42,692 nucleotides of DNA from Minisyncoccota bacterium. Its GTDB lineage: Bacteria > Patescibacteriota > Minisyncoccia > Phycocordibacterales > UBA918. Shown in pieces: positions 1-7,742 of the stretch. The notes beneath the pieces are model-generated. The model was given only the letters and a program-made list of their open reading frames with translations, had not been told where the DNA came from and ran no database searches. Position numbers and translations under genes: made by a program. The DNA lies in the NCBI GenBank assembly GCA_937975855.1, contig CALJTT010000019.1:1-42692 (forward strand), in the 5' to 3' direction. Numbering within the stretch: the first letter of the stretch is position 1; each line of letters begins with the position of its first letter.

Positions 1-673
1 TGCCGCCTGCGGCTGGGCGCGAGTCAGGCCAGCGACGTTTGTGAGGGCTTGATGCGGCAAAGCCGCGGTTCATGATTTTGGTGCTGCCGACAATTTTGCC
101 AGGAGTCAGTGGGTCCTCCAGGAAGATCTCGACAGCCTGACCTCCTTGGTGGGTGACGTAAATATCACCGCCGCCATTTATTAAAAACTGTTTTAGACCA
201 AACTGGTCTTTTAGTTGCTCAGTAAGTTTGTCGATGCACCAACCTTTGCCGTAACCGCCGATGTCGATGTTGCCATAGAGTAGCTCGATTTTCTCTTCGT
301 TGATCGACAGGTCGGTTAAGGGGTTACCGGGTTCGAGTCCGGCTGAGCCTTTGTCTATAAATGAATACGCGCCGTCGTAGCCGCGGGCTTCGAGGATGTG
401 TCCGACCATGACGTTGAACACACCACGAGTGTGGCGATATAGCTCGATGCTGTGTCTGAGCAGAGCGCGCGTTTCGGCGCTGGGTGAGGGAAGGATACGA
501 TCGCGGTTGAGTCGACTGAGTTCGCTGTCGGGCAGGAATCGGGAATAGCGTTGTTCAAAGTCAGATACGAACTGGCGGGCAAAATCGAAGATTTTGCCCG
601 CCGTCCGTTCATCAACTTCATCCCACACCTCCACCCACCAATGGGTACCAAGCGCAGGGAAGTCGAACTTCAT
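1..673 (-). CDS. apbE: FAD:protein FMN transferase ApbE (C-terminus outside window)
   Basis: ApbE attaches FMN covalently to Thr or Ser of target proteins on the outer face of the membrane. The reading frame was translated by hand, because the track shows only a shadow ORF here. It opens MKFDFPALGTHWW and contains the family blocks YSRFLPDSELSRLN, DIGGYGKGWCIDKL and LINGGGDIY, then GFAASSPHKR where ApbE proteins usually have an ATSG-type block. About 224 residues are visible and the frame runs off the window edge, so the tail is missing. I see no signal peptide or lipobox, so export is not obvious. It starts 8 nt after the stop of the FMN-binding protein gene, which carries a plausible acceptor site, so enzyme and substrate appear co-transcribed. 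The family assignment is firm. Confidence 0.9.
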   Translation of the reverse strand, partial: MKFDFPALGTHWWVEVWDEVDERTAGKIFDFARQFVSDFEQRYSRFLPDSELSRLNRDRILPSPSAETRALLRHSIELYRHTRGVFNVMVGHILEARGYDGAYSFIDKGSAGLEPGNPLTDLSINEEKIELLYGNIDIGGYGKGWCIDKLTEQLKDQFGLKQFLINGGGDIYVTHQGGQAVEIFLEDPLTPGKIVGSTKIMNRGFAASSPHKRRWPDSRPAAGG

Positions 674-681
674 ACAAGTAA

Positions 682-1182
682 TTAAGACTGCATTTGTGTC
701 CTGATGTCAGCCACTGCGTCGTTGAAAGCGTCTGATGTCAGAGACGCTCCACCAACTCGCGATAGCTCAACCTCGTTGATGTTTTGTCCGATCACTGCTT
801 CTGCGTAGGCATTGTCGAATCCGATATGCGCTGGCGTGCCGGCCGGACCTCCGTCGTACATGACGTTGGCATCCGTGACGATGTTGTTTTCGATTGTTAG
901 AGAAACTTCAATGTCGTGGTTAGTGCGACGCGGTGTTAAATAGTCAGCCTCAGCTTTGTAAATCATGCCAGCTGCTATAGATTCCACGATGTCAGGATCA
1001 GGAATGGCAATTGTATCAACAGGAATTTCTGGTTCTGGGTAAACCTCTGGCGCTTCGACGGTAATTTCGCTTGGCGTTTCTGTAGGAGTGTCGACTACCG
1101 AGGGGGCTTCAACTGGAGTTCTAAATACGAAAAACAGAATCAAACCAACAACTGCTACTATCGCTGCAATAATATATGGCAT
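682..1182 (-). CDS. membrane-anchored FMN-binding domain protein (RnfG/NqrC-type flavin carrier)
   Basis: This 166-residue protein has one N-terminal membrane segment (residues 3-20), a Pro/Glu/Thr-rich linker (about 24-60) and a C-terminal FMN_bind-like domain. The end reads GGASLTS (residues 144-150) followed by DAFNDAV. This matches the SGAT/S-x-TS flavinylation motif recognised by ApbE, with Ser147 in the position usually held by Thr. The likely role is an extracytosolic one-electron flavin carrier. It lies directly upstream of apbE on the same strand and is divergent (53 nt) from an RnfD/NqrB-FNR fusion, which could supply electrons. Ser as acceptor is less common than Thr, so covalent FMN is an inference. 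It could also bind FMN non-covalently. Confidence 0.75.
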   Translation of the reverse strand: MPYIIAAIVAVVGLILFFVFRTPVEAPSVVDTPTETPSEITVEAPEVYPEPEIPVDTIAIPDPDIVESIAAGMIYKAEADYLTPRRTNHDIEVSLTIENNIVTDANVMYDGGPAGTPAHIGFDNAYAEAVIGQNINEVELSRVGGASLTSDAFNDAVADIRTQMQS

Positions 1183-1235
1183 ACAATGTTATTACTTTTA
1201 ACTAAAATCTAAGTGTTTTTATTGTACTACAGATC

Positions 1236-2816
1236 ATGCTCCGCGCACTAGAAAATCAATTTACGAAGTTGCTGCACATCCCCGAAAAAATCGTCGATGG
1301 CATGGGAATGTATCGAGTAGTCTCATTGACACTGATTGTTTTGGTGTTGATAGGTTTTGGGTCAGCGCTGGCTGGCTTACTGGTCTACAGTCCACAAGCT
1401 CAATTAACTTCGCTGTTGATTGTGCTGGCGATCGGACTGGGGCTCAACGCACTACTGGCAGCGATCTGGCGCGTGTCTCCAAACCACGAGTCTGCTTTGA
1501 TTACAGCCCTGATCGTTTTCTTTCTCTGTTCACCCAATGCAGATATCGTCGCTAACTGGGTACTAGCTTCTGCTATTTCTTTAGCCATCATTTCCAAGTA
1601 CCTAATTGTTTATCGCAAACAACACATTCTGAACCCGGCCGCGCTTGGGGCCGTGCTGGTGGCATTGATCGTCACTATTTGGAACATCTCTACCGGCAGC
1701 ACACACAACACTGACTTGTTTGGTTGGTGGGTAGGGAATCCGATACTGTTTTGGCCTGTACTTATTTTTGGAACGCTTATTGTTTTTAAAGTTCGCAAGT
1801 GGACTCCGGTTCTGTGGTTTGTTGGAGTAGGTTTGGCCGTGTTCTTGCTTGAATCTATTCGCTTTGAACAACCTCTACTTGAGTCAGTTGAAATGTACTT
1901 TTTCTCTTTCCCAACATTGTTCCTCGCTTTTGTGATGTTGACCGAGCCTTTCACCATGCCGCCAACCAAAACTACTCAGGCAATGTATGGAGGGTTGGTT
2001 GGAGTACTGTCCAGCACAGCTATTTTCGCGCCATATATCGCGATGACACCGGAACTCGCGTTGGTTGCAGGAAACTGTTTTGCTTATGGATTTCGGTCGC
2101 GACAAAAGCTCATCCTTCCCTTGATTGAAAAGCGAGAGATTGCGACTGGTGTCTGGGAATTTGTTTTCAAGAAGCCAGACTCGTTTACATTCAAGCCAGG
2201 TCAATATTTGGAATGGATGTTGCCGCACAGACCAACCGATAGTCGAGGGTTACGACGCTATTTCACAATCGCTTCTAGCCCGACTGAGTCAGTAATTCGA
2301 ATGGCGTGCAAAATTTTGCCCGATGGAGGAAGTGCGTATAAAAAGAATCTAAAACAATTGGATGAAGGTGAGTTGGTGGTAGCGAGTCAACTTGCTGGCG
2401 ACTTTTTACTGCCAGCTGACGCGGACACTAAACTGGGTATGATCGCCGGTGGGATCGGCGTCACGCCCTTCTCCAGTCATCTGCGATGGATGCAAGACAG
2501 CGGCAAGAAATACGACACTGCTCTTTATTACTGCTGTAACACTATGGCTGACCGTGCCTTCCTGAGTGATTTTAAAGCGATGGATCTGCCACTGCAGATT
2601 GTGCCAGTGCTAGCCAAAGAAGAATCGGCTGATAAAGTTATTGAACACGGGTTTGTGAATGTCGAGATGCTCGATCGGCGGACACCAGACTGGCGTGAAC
2701 GCACTTGGTATTTGTCTGGGCCACCTGGCATGGTGAACGCTTATTACAAACTAATGCGCGACCAAGGTATTCCTAAGAAACAAATAAAGAAGGACTTCTT
2801 CCCAGGGCTTGCTTAA
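1236..2816 (+). CDS. RnfD/NqrB-like membrane protein fused to ferredoxin-NADP reductase module
   Basis: The 526 residues split into two parts. Residues about 25-290 hold many hydrophobic helices of the RnfD/NqrB type, with the LTEPFTMPPTKT block typical of that family. Residues about 295-526 are a ferredoxin reductase-like module: FAD site RRYFTIASS near 338, NAD(P) site GGIGVTPF near 405, nucleotide-binding YLSGPPGM near 491 and the C-terminal KKDFFPGL. I do not see an SGAT flavinylation site in the membrane part. The protein would take electrons from NAD(P)H in the cytosol and pass them across the membrane, probably to the FMN protein encoded divergently. Complete Rnf or Nqr complexes need several more subunits, none of which is visible here. 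Confidence 0.85.
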   Translation: MLRALENQFTKLLHIPEKIVDGMGMYRVVSLTLIVLVLIGFGSALAGLLVYSPQAQLTSLLIVLAIGLGLNALLAAIWRVSPNHESALITALIVFFLCSPNADIVANWVLASAISLAIISKYLIVYRKQHILNPAALGAVLVALIVTIWNISTGSTHNTDLFGWWVGNPILFWPVLIFGTLIVFKVRKWTPVLWFVGVGLAVFLLESIRFEQPLLESVEMYFFSFPTLFLAFVMLTEPFTMPPTKTTQAMYGGLVGVLSSTAIFAPYIAMTPELALVAGNCFAYGFRSRQKLILPLIEKREIATGVWEFVFKKPDSFTFKPGQYLEWMLPHRPTDSRGLRRYFTIASSPTESVIRMACKILPDGGSAYKKNLKQLDEGELVVASQLAGDFLLPADADTKLGMIAGGIGVTPFSSHLRWMQDSGKKYDTALYYCCNTMADRAFLSDFKAMDLPLQIVPVLAKEESADKVIEHGFVNVEMLDRRTPDWRERTWYLSGPPGMVNAYYKLMRDQGIPKKQIKKDFFPGLA

Positions 2817-3485
2817 TCACCAGTTAATTTCTTTGTGCCCATTCAGCTTTAAGTAGTTGTTGCACAGGGAGAAATGTTTACAACCCAAGAACCCTCGATG
2901 GGCGGACAGTGGGGATGGGTGTGTCGCGTTTAATACGAGATGTTTTGAGTCGTCGATAAGGTCGGATTTCTTTCGTGCGTAGGCTCCCCAAAGCAAGAAC
3001 ACTACATGCTCATGCTCGTCTGATATTTTTTTAATAACAGAGTCAGTGAATGTTTCCCATCCGCGCCCCTGATGGCTGCCAGACTGCTTGTGAGCGACTG
3101 TGAGGGTGGAGTTCAGCAATAACACACCTTGCTTGGCCCATGCTGTAAGATCGCCGTTGGTGGCAGGCGCTGCGCCGATGTCGCTTTGGATTTCTTTGTA
3201 TATATTACGCAGGGAAGGGGGAATGCGTACGCCGTCTGGCACTGAGAACGACAGTCCCATGGCCTGTCCATGGCCGTGGTACGGGTCTTGTCCGAGAATC
3301 ACCACTCGAACTTCCTCAAAAGGACAAAGTTTAAAAGCATCAAACACAAGCGCAGCTGGTGGATATATCGGTGGATCTTCAACTAGGTAGTCTGCCTGAA
3401 CCTCGACAGAAAATTGTTTGAAGTAGTCTTTGACCAGCTCTTCCCTTAAGACAGTTTTCCACGATTCGGGTATTTCCGGCAACAT
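2817..3485 (-). CDS. ung: uracil-DNA glycosylase, family 1
   Basis: The enzyme removes uracil from DNA to start base-excision repair. The track ORF is longer (to 3701), but the first 72 residues look non-homologous and overlap the start of the DUF2061 gene. Starting at MLPEIPESW gives 222 residues, the normal UNG size. Visible motifs are GQDPYHG with catalytic Asp67, GVLLLNSTLTV, LLWGAYARKK and the uracil-loop HPSPLSAHRGF. It is convergent with the preceding gene, with no gap after that gene's stop. All catalytic motifs are intact, so it should be active. Confidence 0.96.
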   Translation of the reverse strand: MLPEIPESWKTVLREELVKDYFKQFSVEVQADYLVEDPPIYPPAALVFDAFKLCPFEEVRVVILGQDPYHGHGQAMGLSFSVPDGVRIPPSLRNIYKEIQSDIGAAPATNGDLTAWAKQGVLLLNSTLTVAHKQSGSHQGRGWETFTDSVIKKISDEHEHVVFLLWGAYARKKSDLIDDSKHLVLNATHPSPLSAHRGFLGCKHFSLCNNYLKLNGHKEINW

Positions 3486-3515
3486 TAGGTCGATTATACC
3501 GGTAGACTGTTTACT

Positions 3516-3755
3516 ATGAAAGGTAATGCAAATGCAGTGCGAGAAGCGCGGTGGCGTAGTGTGGCGAAAGCGCTTACTTGGCGGGTGATCGCTACTAGCA
3601 CAACAATGGGGCTTGCTTATATTGCAACTCGCGATCTGAAAATAGTCGGTGCAATTGGTGCCGCTGATGTGGTGATCAAATTGTTCTTTTACTACGTACA
3701 CGAAAGAGCCTGGGGTAGATTTCAGGCTGGTCGCAATATTAACTTCAAGGAGTAG
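3516..3755 (+). CDS. DUF2061 family small membrane protein
   Basis: A 79-residue protein with the DUF2061 pattern: SVAKALTWRVIATSTT, a first membrane segment, then a second ending in FFYYVHERAWGRF. The family has two membrane helices and no assigned biochemical role. It is divergent from ung (30 nt) and converges on the receiver gene at 3765. Confidence 0.85.
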   Translation: MKGNANAVREARWRSVAKALTWRVIATSTTMGLAYIATRDLKIVGAIGAADVVIKLFFYYVHERAWGRFQAGRNINFKE

Positions 3756-3764
3756 CTTTTGTTG

Positions 3765-4157
3765 TTATTTTGCGTGAGCCTCTATTTCTGAGATCAGACT
3801 GTCGAGACTTGTAGTGGCTTTGACCAGGTAATGTTCAGTACCAAGACTTTTTAACTTGTCTGCATTCACGTCCTTTACCTTGTTTGTAAAGATGAAAACG
3901 GGTGTGTCCTTAGTTGTTTCGTTAGTGCGCAGTTCCTTCAGAACATCCTCACCACTTTTACCAGGGAGCATGAGATCAAGGATTATCAGGCCGGGGTCGT
4001 GTTTCAAAGCTTGTTCGACTGCGGTGTCGCCAGTGGTGGCGATCTGCGGGGTAAAGTTGTGTTCAGTCAGTTTCATACAAATGAGCTCGAGGATCATTTG
4101 ATTGTCTTCGACAACGAGGACGATCTTGTTGCTGCCTGTTTGAGATTCGGATTCCAT
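3765..4157 (-). CDS. single-domain response regulator (receiver) 1
   Basis: A 130-residue stand-alone receiver domain without an output domain. The acidic pocket VVEDN, the phosphoacceptor strand LIILDLMLPGKSGE, the switch strand FIFTNK and the Lys of YLVKA are present. It ends the FIST-kinase-receiver-receiver operon. Its sequence closely follows the upstream receiver gene, suggesting duplication. Such receivers act by phospho-dependent protein contact or as phosphate sinks. Confidence 0.92.
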   Translation of the reverse strand: MESESQTGSNKIVLVVEDNQMILELICMKLTEHNFTPQIATTGDTAVEQALKHDPGLIILDLMLPGKSGEDVLKELRTNETTKDTPVFIFTNKVKDVNADKLKSLGTEHYLVKATTSLDSLISEIEAHAK

Positions 4158-4163
4158 ATAGAT

Positions 4164-4577
4164 TTATCTTTGTTGTGCAAGCGTCTCAATTTCGCCCACA
4201 AGTAAATTGAGGTCGGTCTTGGCCTTAACTAAATACTTTGAAGCCCCTAGTGCTAGTAATTTTTCCTCGTTCTCTTCACGATTTTTATTAGTAAAAATTA
4301 TAACGGGAATGTTCTTTAGCGCTTCACTTTTTTTAAGTTCGCTTAGAATTTCTTCGCCACTCTTGCCTGGAAGCATCAAATCCAAAACAATAACGTTTGG
4401 ATCGAACTCCATTATTTTTGGTATAGCCTGGTCGCCGTTTAGTGCGACTTCTGCGTTAATCTTATTATCCTTAAGTTTCATGCTGATCATTTCAATAATC
4501 AGCGCATCATCCTCTACTACAAGAACGGTTCGGATCCTTTTCTCAGGATCGTACGTGTCGTTTAAATTGTTTTCCAT
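4164..4577 (-). CDS. single-domain response regulator (receiver) 2
   Basis: A 137-residue receiver-only protein with LVVEDDA, VIVLDLMLPGKSGE, VIIFTNK and YLVKA, so all phosphorylation-site residues are intact. It lies 6 nt upstream of the second receiver gene and 17 nt downstream of the kinase gene. The DLMLPGKSGE core is identical in the two receivers while the remainder differs. The pair probably shares the kinase but has separate partners. No DNA-binding domain is present on either protein. Confidence 0.92.
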   Translation of the reverse strand: MENNLNDTYDPEKRIRTVLVVEDDALIIEMISMKLKDNKINAEVALNGDQAIPKIMEFDPNVIVLDLMLPGKSGEEILSELKKSEALKNIPVIIFTNKNREENEEKLLALGASKYLVKAKTDLNLLVGEIETLAQQR

Positions 4578-4594
4578 AACAATAAAATATTAGC

Positions 4595-5404
4595 TTAGCA
4601 CGGAAGACTGATCGTAAAAATTGATCCAGTGGGTTCGTTGGGCTTGTAAGAAACCGTACCGCCGTGCGCCTCGATGATTTTGCGGCCGACATACAATCCT
4701 AGGCCAGTACCGTCTGGGTCGACTTGCTCGGCGTTCTCTAAGCGGCTAAATTTTTGGAACATCCTGCCTTGGTCCTCAGCCGGGATGCCGATACCATAGT
4801 CACTCACGTTAATGTTGGCCTGTGCGTCGTCGTATGAAGTGCTGACAATTATGGACGAGCTCTCACCACTGTATTTGATCGCGTTGTCGACCAGGTTATC
4901 GACAACTTGTTTGAGTCGTAGTGAGTCGAATTTTACCGCCTTGGGCGTGTGAGAAAAATTCCGTTCGATAGAAACTTGCTGTTGTTCTTGGATGTGCTCG
5001 TGTTCTTGGATGATGTCTTCGCAAAGCTTCTCGATGTTTCCATTGGCGATGTCCAGAGTGATGGTTCCAAAGTCCATGCGGTTTAATTCAAGTAGCTCCT
5101 CAACAAGTTGAAAAATTCTCTCGACGCTGATTTCAGCGCGACTGACTAAACCTTGTTGTTTTTCGGTTAGGTTGTCCTGATCTTCTTTTAGGTAAGTAAG
5201 CGCCCAACGTGCCGCTGTTATCGGTGTGCGCAGTTGATGGGCAGCGATAGAGACGAATTCGGTCTTTTCATTGTCGAGCGATTTTAGGTCTTCATATGCT
5301 TTTCGCAGCGCAACATCGCGCTTGACGAGCATTTTTGAAGTTTTCTCGAGACTTACAATACTTTTCTCGAGAGTTTCTACGTTAGCGTTTTTGAATAGTC
5401 TCAT
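4595..5404 (-). CDS. soluble sensor histidine kinase
   Basis: A 269-residue kinase without membrane segments. An N-terminal coiled coil (about 8-45) leads into the dimerisation/phosphotransfer helix with FVSIAAHQLRTPI (His56). The ATPase domain follows: N box DNLVDNAIKYS, G1 DYGIGIP, F box MFQKFSR, G2 GTGLGLYVG. The start ATG overlaps the stop of the FIST gene (ATGA), so translation is probably coupled. Having no sensor of its own, it probably receives input from the FIST protein and phosphorylates the two receivers downstream. Confidence 0.94.
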   Translation of the reverse strand: MRLFKNANVETLEKSIVSLEKTSKMLVKRDVALRKAYEDLKSLDNEKTEFVSIAAHQLRTPITAARWALTYLKEDQDNLTEKQQGLVSRAEISVERIFQLVEELLELNRMDFGTITLDIANGNIEKLCEDIIQEHEHIQEQQQVSIERNFSHTPKAVKFDSLRLKQVVDNLVDNAIKYSGESSSIIVSTSYDDAQANINVSDYGIGIPAEDQGRMFQKFSRLENAEQVDPDGTGLGLYVGRKIIEAHGGTVSYKPNEPTGSIFTISLPC

Positions 5405-6606
5405 GTGGTTTCGCTAAATAGAACTGTTACGACAGTTTCGTTGTGAGTGGCAGGGTCGCAGGTTTTTATGTCAACGGCTTTGTCGCGAACTGGTGCTTGT
5501 TCTGCGTAGGTGTAGAATCCGGCCATTGGAGTTTCAGAGCCAACGGCCCTTTGGATTGCTTCAATTTCTAGTTTAGATTCTTCCCGGGTTGCGTACAGTG
5601 TGTCCCTGATGTGACAACTGTAGATGAGTGCTCCGTTTGGTGTGGTGCCTAGTTGCTCAACTGCGTCAGCAGCAGCTACAGCAGCAGCTTCTACAGCTTC
5701 TTCTTTACTGCCGATCATAAGTTGGATAGAAGACCCTTCAGGCACCTCGCCGCCAAAAGTGATCGAACCTTCTGCGTCAACATAAAACGGTGCCCGCAAA
5801 AGCATAGTATTCGAATCTGGGGTCACGATACCGACAGGATAGGAGAGGGCAACTTTTGCCAACGTGACCTCCTTCAACTGTTCCGCTACCTCTTCTCCCA
5901 AGAACTCTTCGTAGAGTGAGATTGCTGGTTTGTCGTCGATAGTGTGCACGACTTGTCCCTCTGCCTTGGTGACAGTGCGGATTCCACTGATCGGATTCCA
6001 GCCGTGTCGCACTCCAACCGACACTGAAATTGGCCCAGAGAACGCCAGCGCCGCAACAGCATTGCTGTGAGTTTCGCCGTTGTAATACTGATAGGTTTGT
6101 TTGTAGTTACCGTCGTCTCCAGCTGAACCGCCGGTTAGAACTGCGTCTGGCAGAGCTGCAGACAAACCTTTCAAGATGCCGTTAGGATTTACCTTTAATC
6201 CGTCAGCGTGTATCGTACAATACTCAATTTTTTTGTCCGTCTGGCCACTTAGCAGATTCCCCAACTCCGTTCCTTTAGCTTCTTCATTGCCTGAAACATC
6301 AGTCACTAATGCAGAATGGCAACCTATCGTGTCAGATGAGAAAACCATCACTGTTACTGAAGGGGCTACACTAGGACCACTCTTACTGATTTCGCCCGCT
6401 GTAGACGCACCCACAAAAGGAATATCCGCTCCCAGTTTTCCTTGTAGTGTGCTGGCCACCTCTGTTTGATCGAAAGTGGACGACGAGAACATGATGGCTC
6501 CGATTATTGGCCTATCACCAATTGTATTTTCAATATCTACCCAAGCGTTTAAAACAGCTTCAGACCCACTCGATCCACTAGCTGCAGCAGTTGCAATTTT
6601 GAACAT
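5401..6606 (-). CDS. FIST domain (FIST_N/FIST_C) sensory protein
   Basis: This 401-residue cytosolic protein has FIST_N and FIST_C character: an N-terminal region with PFVGASTAGEIS near 67-78, a central GGSAGDDG segment and a C-terminal part with NGALIYSCHIR and MAGFYTYAEQAP. FIST proteins bind small ligands, proposed to be amino-acid-like, and feed histidine kinases or diguanylate cyclases. It is first in a four-gene operon and overlaps the kinase start. A perfect 14-bp palindrome lies just upstream. The ligand cannot be told from sequence. Confidence 0.88.
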   Translation of the reverse strand: MFKIATAAASGSSGSEAVLNAWVDIENTIGDRPIIGAIMFSSSTFDQTEVASTLQGKLGADIPFVGASTAGEISKSGPSVAPSVTVMVFSSDTIGCHSALVTDVSGNEEAKGTELGNLLSGQTDKKIEYCTIHADGLKVNPNGILKGLSAALPDAVLTGGSAGDDGNYKQTYQYYNGETHSNAVAALAFSGPISVSVGVRHGWNPISGIRTVTKAEGQVVHTIDDKPAISLYEEFLGEEVAEQLKEVTLAKVALSYPVGIVTPDSNTMLLRAPFYVDAEGSITFGGEVPEGSSIQLMIGSKEEAVEAAAVAAADAVEQLGTTPNGALIYSCHIRDTLYATREESKLEIEAIQRAVGSETPMAGFYTYAEQAPVRDKAVDIKTCDPATHNETVVTVLFSETT

Positions 6607-6615
6607 ATAGTTGAT

Positions 6616-6629
6616 TACAAATATTTGTA
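6616..6629. promoter_or_regulatory. perfect 14-bp palindrome upstream of FIST operon
   Basis: TACAAATATTTGTA is a perfect dyad 10 nt upstream of the FIST start codon. It is a candidate operator or regulator-binding site. It could also be chance in AT-rich spacer DNA, since I found no second copy in the window. Confidence 0.35.
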
Positions 6630-6653
6630 CTTATGTATGTAAAATGTATCACG

Positions 6654-7517
6654 CTACTTTTGACACCCGGGGCAGTAGTGTGTACCGCGACCGGCGCAGC
6701 GAGTTTTTTCTATCGTCGATTCACAGCGGCTGCAAAGCTTTCCTTGTTGTCCAAAGACTTGGAGCTTGTCGCGGAAGTTGCCTGTTTCTCCGCCGGTGTC
6801 TTTAAAGTGTTGAAAGGTTGTACCGCCGACTTTGATGGATTCTTTCATGACGTCGCCGGCCGCCTGACACAAAACCATCGCTTCTGCTCTAGTGACCTTG
6901 CTAGCAATTCGCATTGGCTTGACCTTGGCACGCCACAGCGCCTCGTCGACGTAGATGTTCCCAAGGCCGGCGACAAATTTTTGATCTAGTAGGGCGGCTT
7001 TGATAGGAGTATTTCGTTTGTGTAATTTTTTATAGAACCAATCGCAATCAAAGTTTTTGGCTATCGGCTCTGGCCCGAATCTGGATTTTGCCGCCGCAAC
7101 TCCTGCAGCGTTGGTAAGTTTCAGATATCCAAAAAGCCGCATGTCGTTGAAGTAGAGAGAGGTGCCGTTTTCAAAATAAAATGCCACACGGCTGTGGCGT
7201 TGAGGGAATTCCTCTGATGAGATTGTCGGTACTTCATGCCCGCCAGCCATGATTTCATTTTTGTCGATGAAAAAAAATTGACCGGTCATTTTTAGATGCC
7301 CTAACATAAATAAGTTATCTGTTTCAGAAAATTCAAAAATCATCAACTTGCCAATGCGGTCGATGTCGTGAATTTTTTTGCCAACCAAAATATCTTCGAA
7401 GTCTTCATTATGATCGACGCTTTTCGCATGGAAAACTTCCACTCCCGTGATTTTTTGATCAACGATTTTATTTTTGAGTTGGAGGCGGACGGTTTCCACT
7501 TCAGGTAATTCGGGCAT
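6654..7517 (-). CDS. mutM: formamidopyrimidine-DNA glycosylase
   Basis: The enzyme excises 8-oxoguanine and formamidopyrimidines from DNA. The track ORF begins further upstream, but the mature family start is MPELPEVETVR at 7517, where Pro2 is the catalytic nucleophile; this gives 287 residues. Also visible are the H2TH-region motif KFVAGLGNIYVDEALW and the C-terminal zinc finger CSRCEST...CPGCQ. The extra upstream residues in the track lack homology and cover the DnaA-box-like repeats. Together with ung it gives the left flank two base-excision repair enzymes. Confidence 0.96.
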   Translation of the reverse strand: MPELPEVETVRLQLKNKIVDQKITGVEVFHAKSVDHNEDFEDILVGKKIHDIDRIGKLMIFEFSETDNLFMLGHLKMTGQFFFIDKNEIMAGGHEVPTISSEEFPQRHSRVAFYFENGTSLYFNDMRLFGYLKLTNAAGVAAAKSRFGPEPIAKNFDCDWFYKKLHKRNTPIKAALLDQKFVAGLGNIYVDEALWRAKVKPMRIASKVTRAEAMVLCQAAGDVMKESIKVGGTTFQHFKDTGGETGNFRDKLQVFGQQGKLCSRCESTIEKTRCAGRGTHYCPGCQK

Positions 7518-7523
7518 AAGAAT

Positions 7524-7622
7524 TGTGGTTAAAGGGTGGATAAGTAGGTTATAAGTCTGGGATAACCCTGGGGATTTTTGTGGATAGGATGAGGACAACT
7601 CTCGACCTATATATGTGGATAG
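7524..7622. repeat. cluster of four DnaA-box-like 9-mers
   Basis: Four near matches to TGTGGATAA lie in the same orientation: TGTGGTTAA (7524-7532), GGTGGATAA (7535-7543), TGTGGATAG (7579-7587) and TGTGGATAG (7614-7622). Each differs from the consensus by one base. An AT-rich stretch (7680-7735) follows, and the flanking genes diverge. This may be an origin, a DnaA titration site or DnaA-controlled transcription; see findings. Confidence 0.45.
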
Positions 7623-7725
7623 TCGACTTGACTTGAACGGTCCCTGGCTCACTTGACAGATTGTACCTCGCTGAAAAGAAGTGTCAAAAAACGTTGTTTT
7701 ATAAGGGTTTTATCGCGTTTTGTTT

Positions 7726-7731
7726 TATAAT
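7726..7731 (+). promoter_or_regulatory. -10 element of surface-protein gene
   Basis: A perfect TATAAT sits 11 nt before the ATG of the giant gene, in AT-rich DNA. No convincing -35 is visible at the usual spacing. Initiation here would leave almost no 5' leader. Confidence 0.4.
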
Positions 7732-7742
7732 AGTAAGTACCA

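Noticed and set aside
355-651. Track ORF of 98 aa
   Set aside because: Out-of-frame shadow of apbE, whose real frame runs off the window and so is absent from the track.
3486-3701. N-terminal extension of uracil-DNA glycosylase in the track
   Set aside because: Non-homologous residues overlapping the DUF2061 gene; the internal MLPEIPE start gives the normal family length.
7518-7652. N-terminal extension of MutM in the track
   Set aside because: The enzyme needs Pro2 as nucleophile, so MPELPEVE must be the start.
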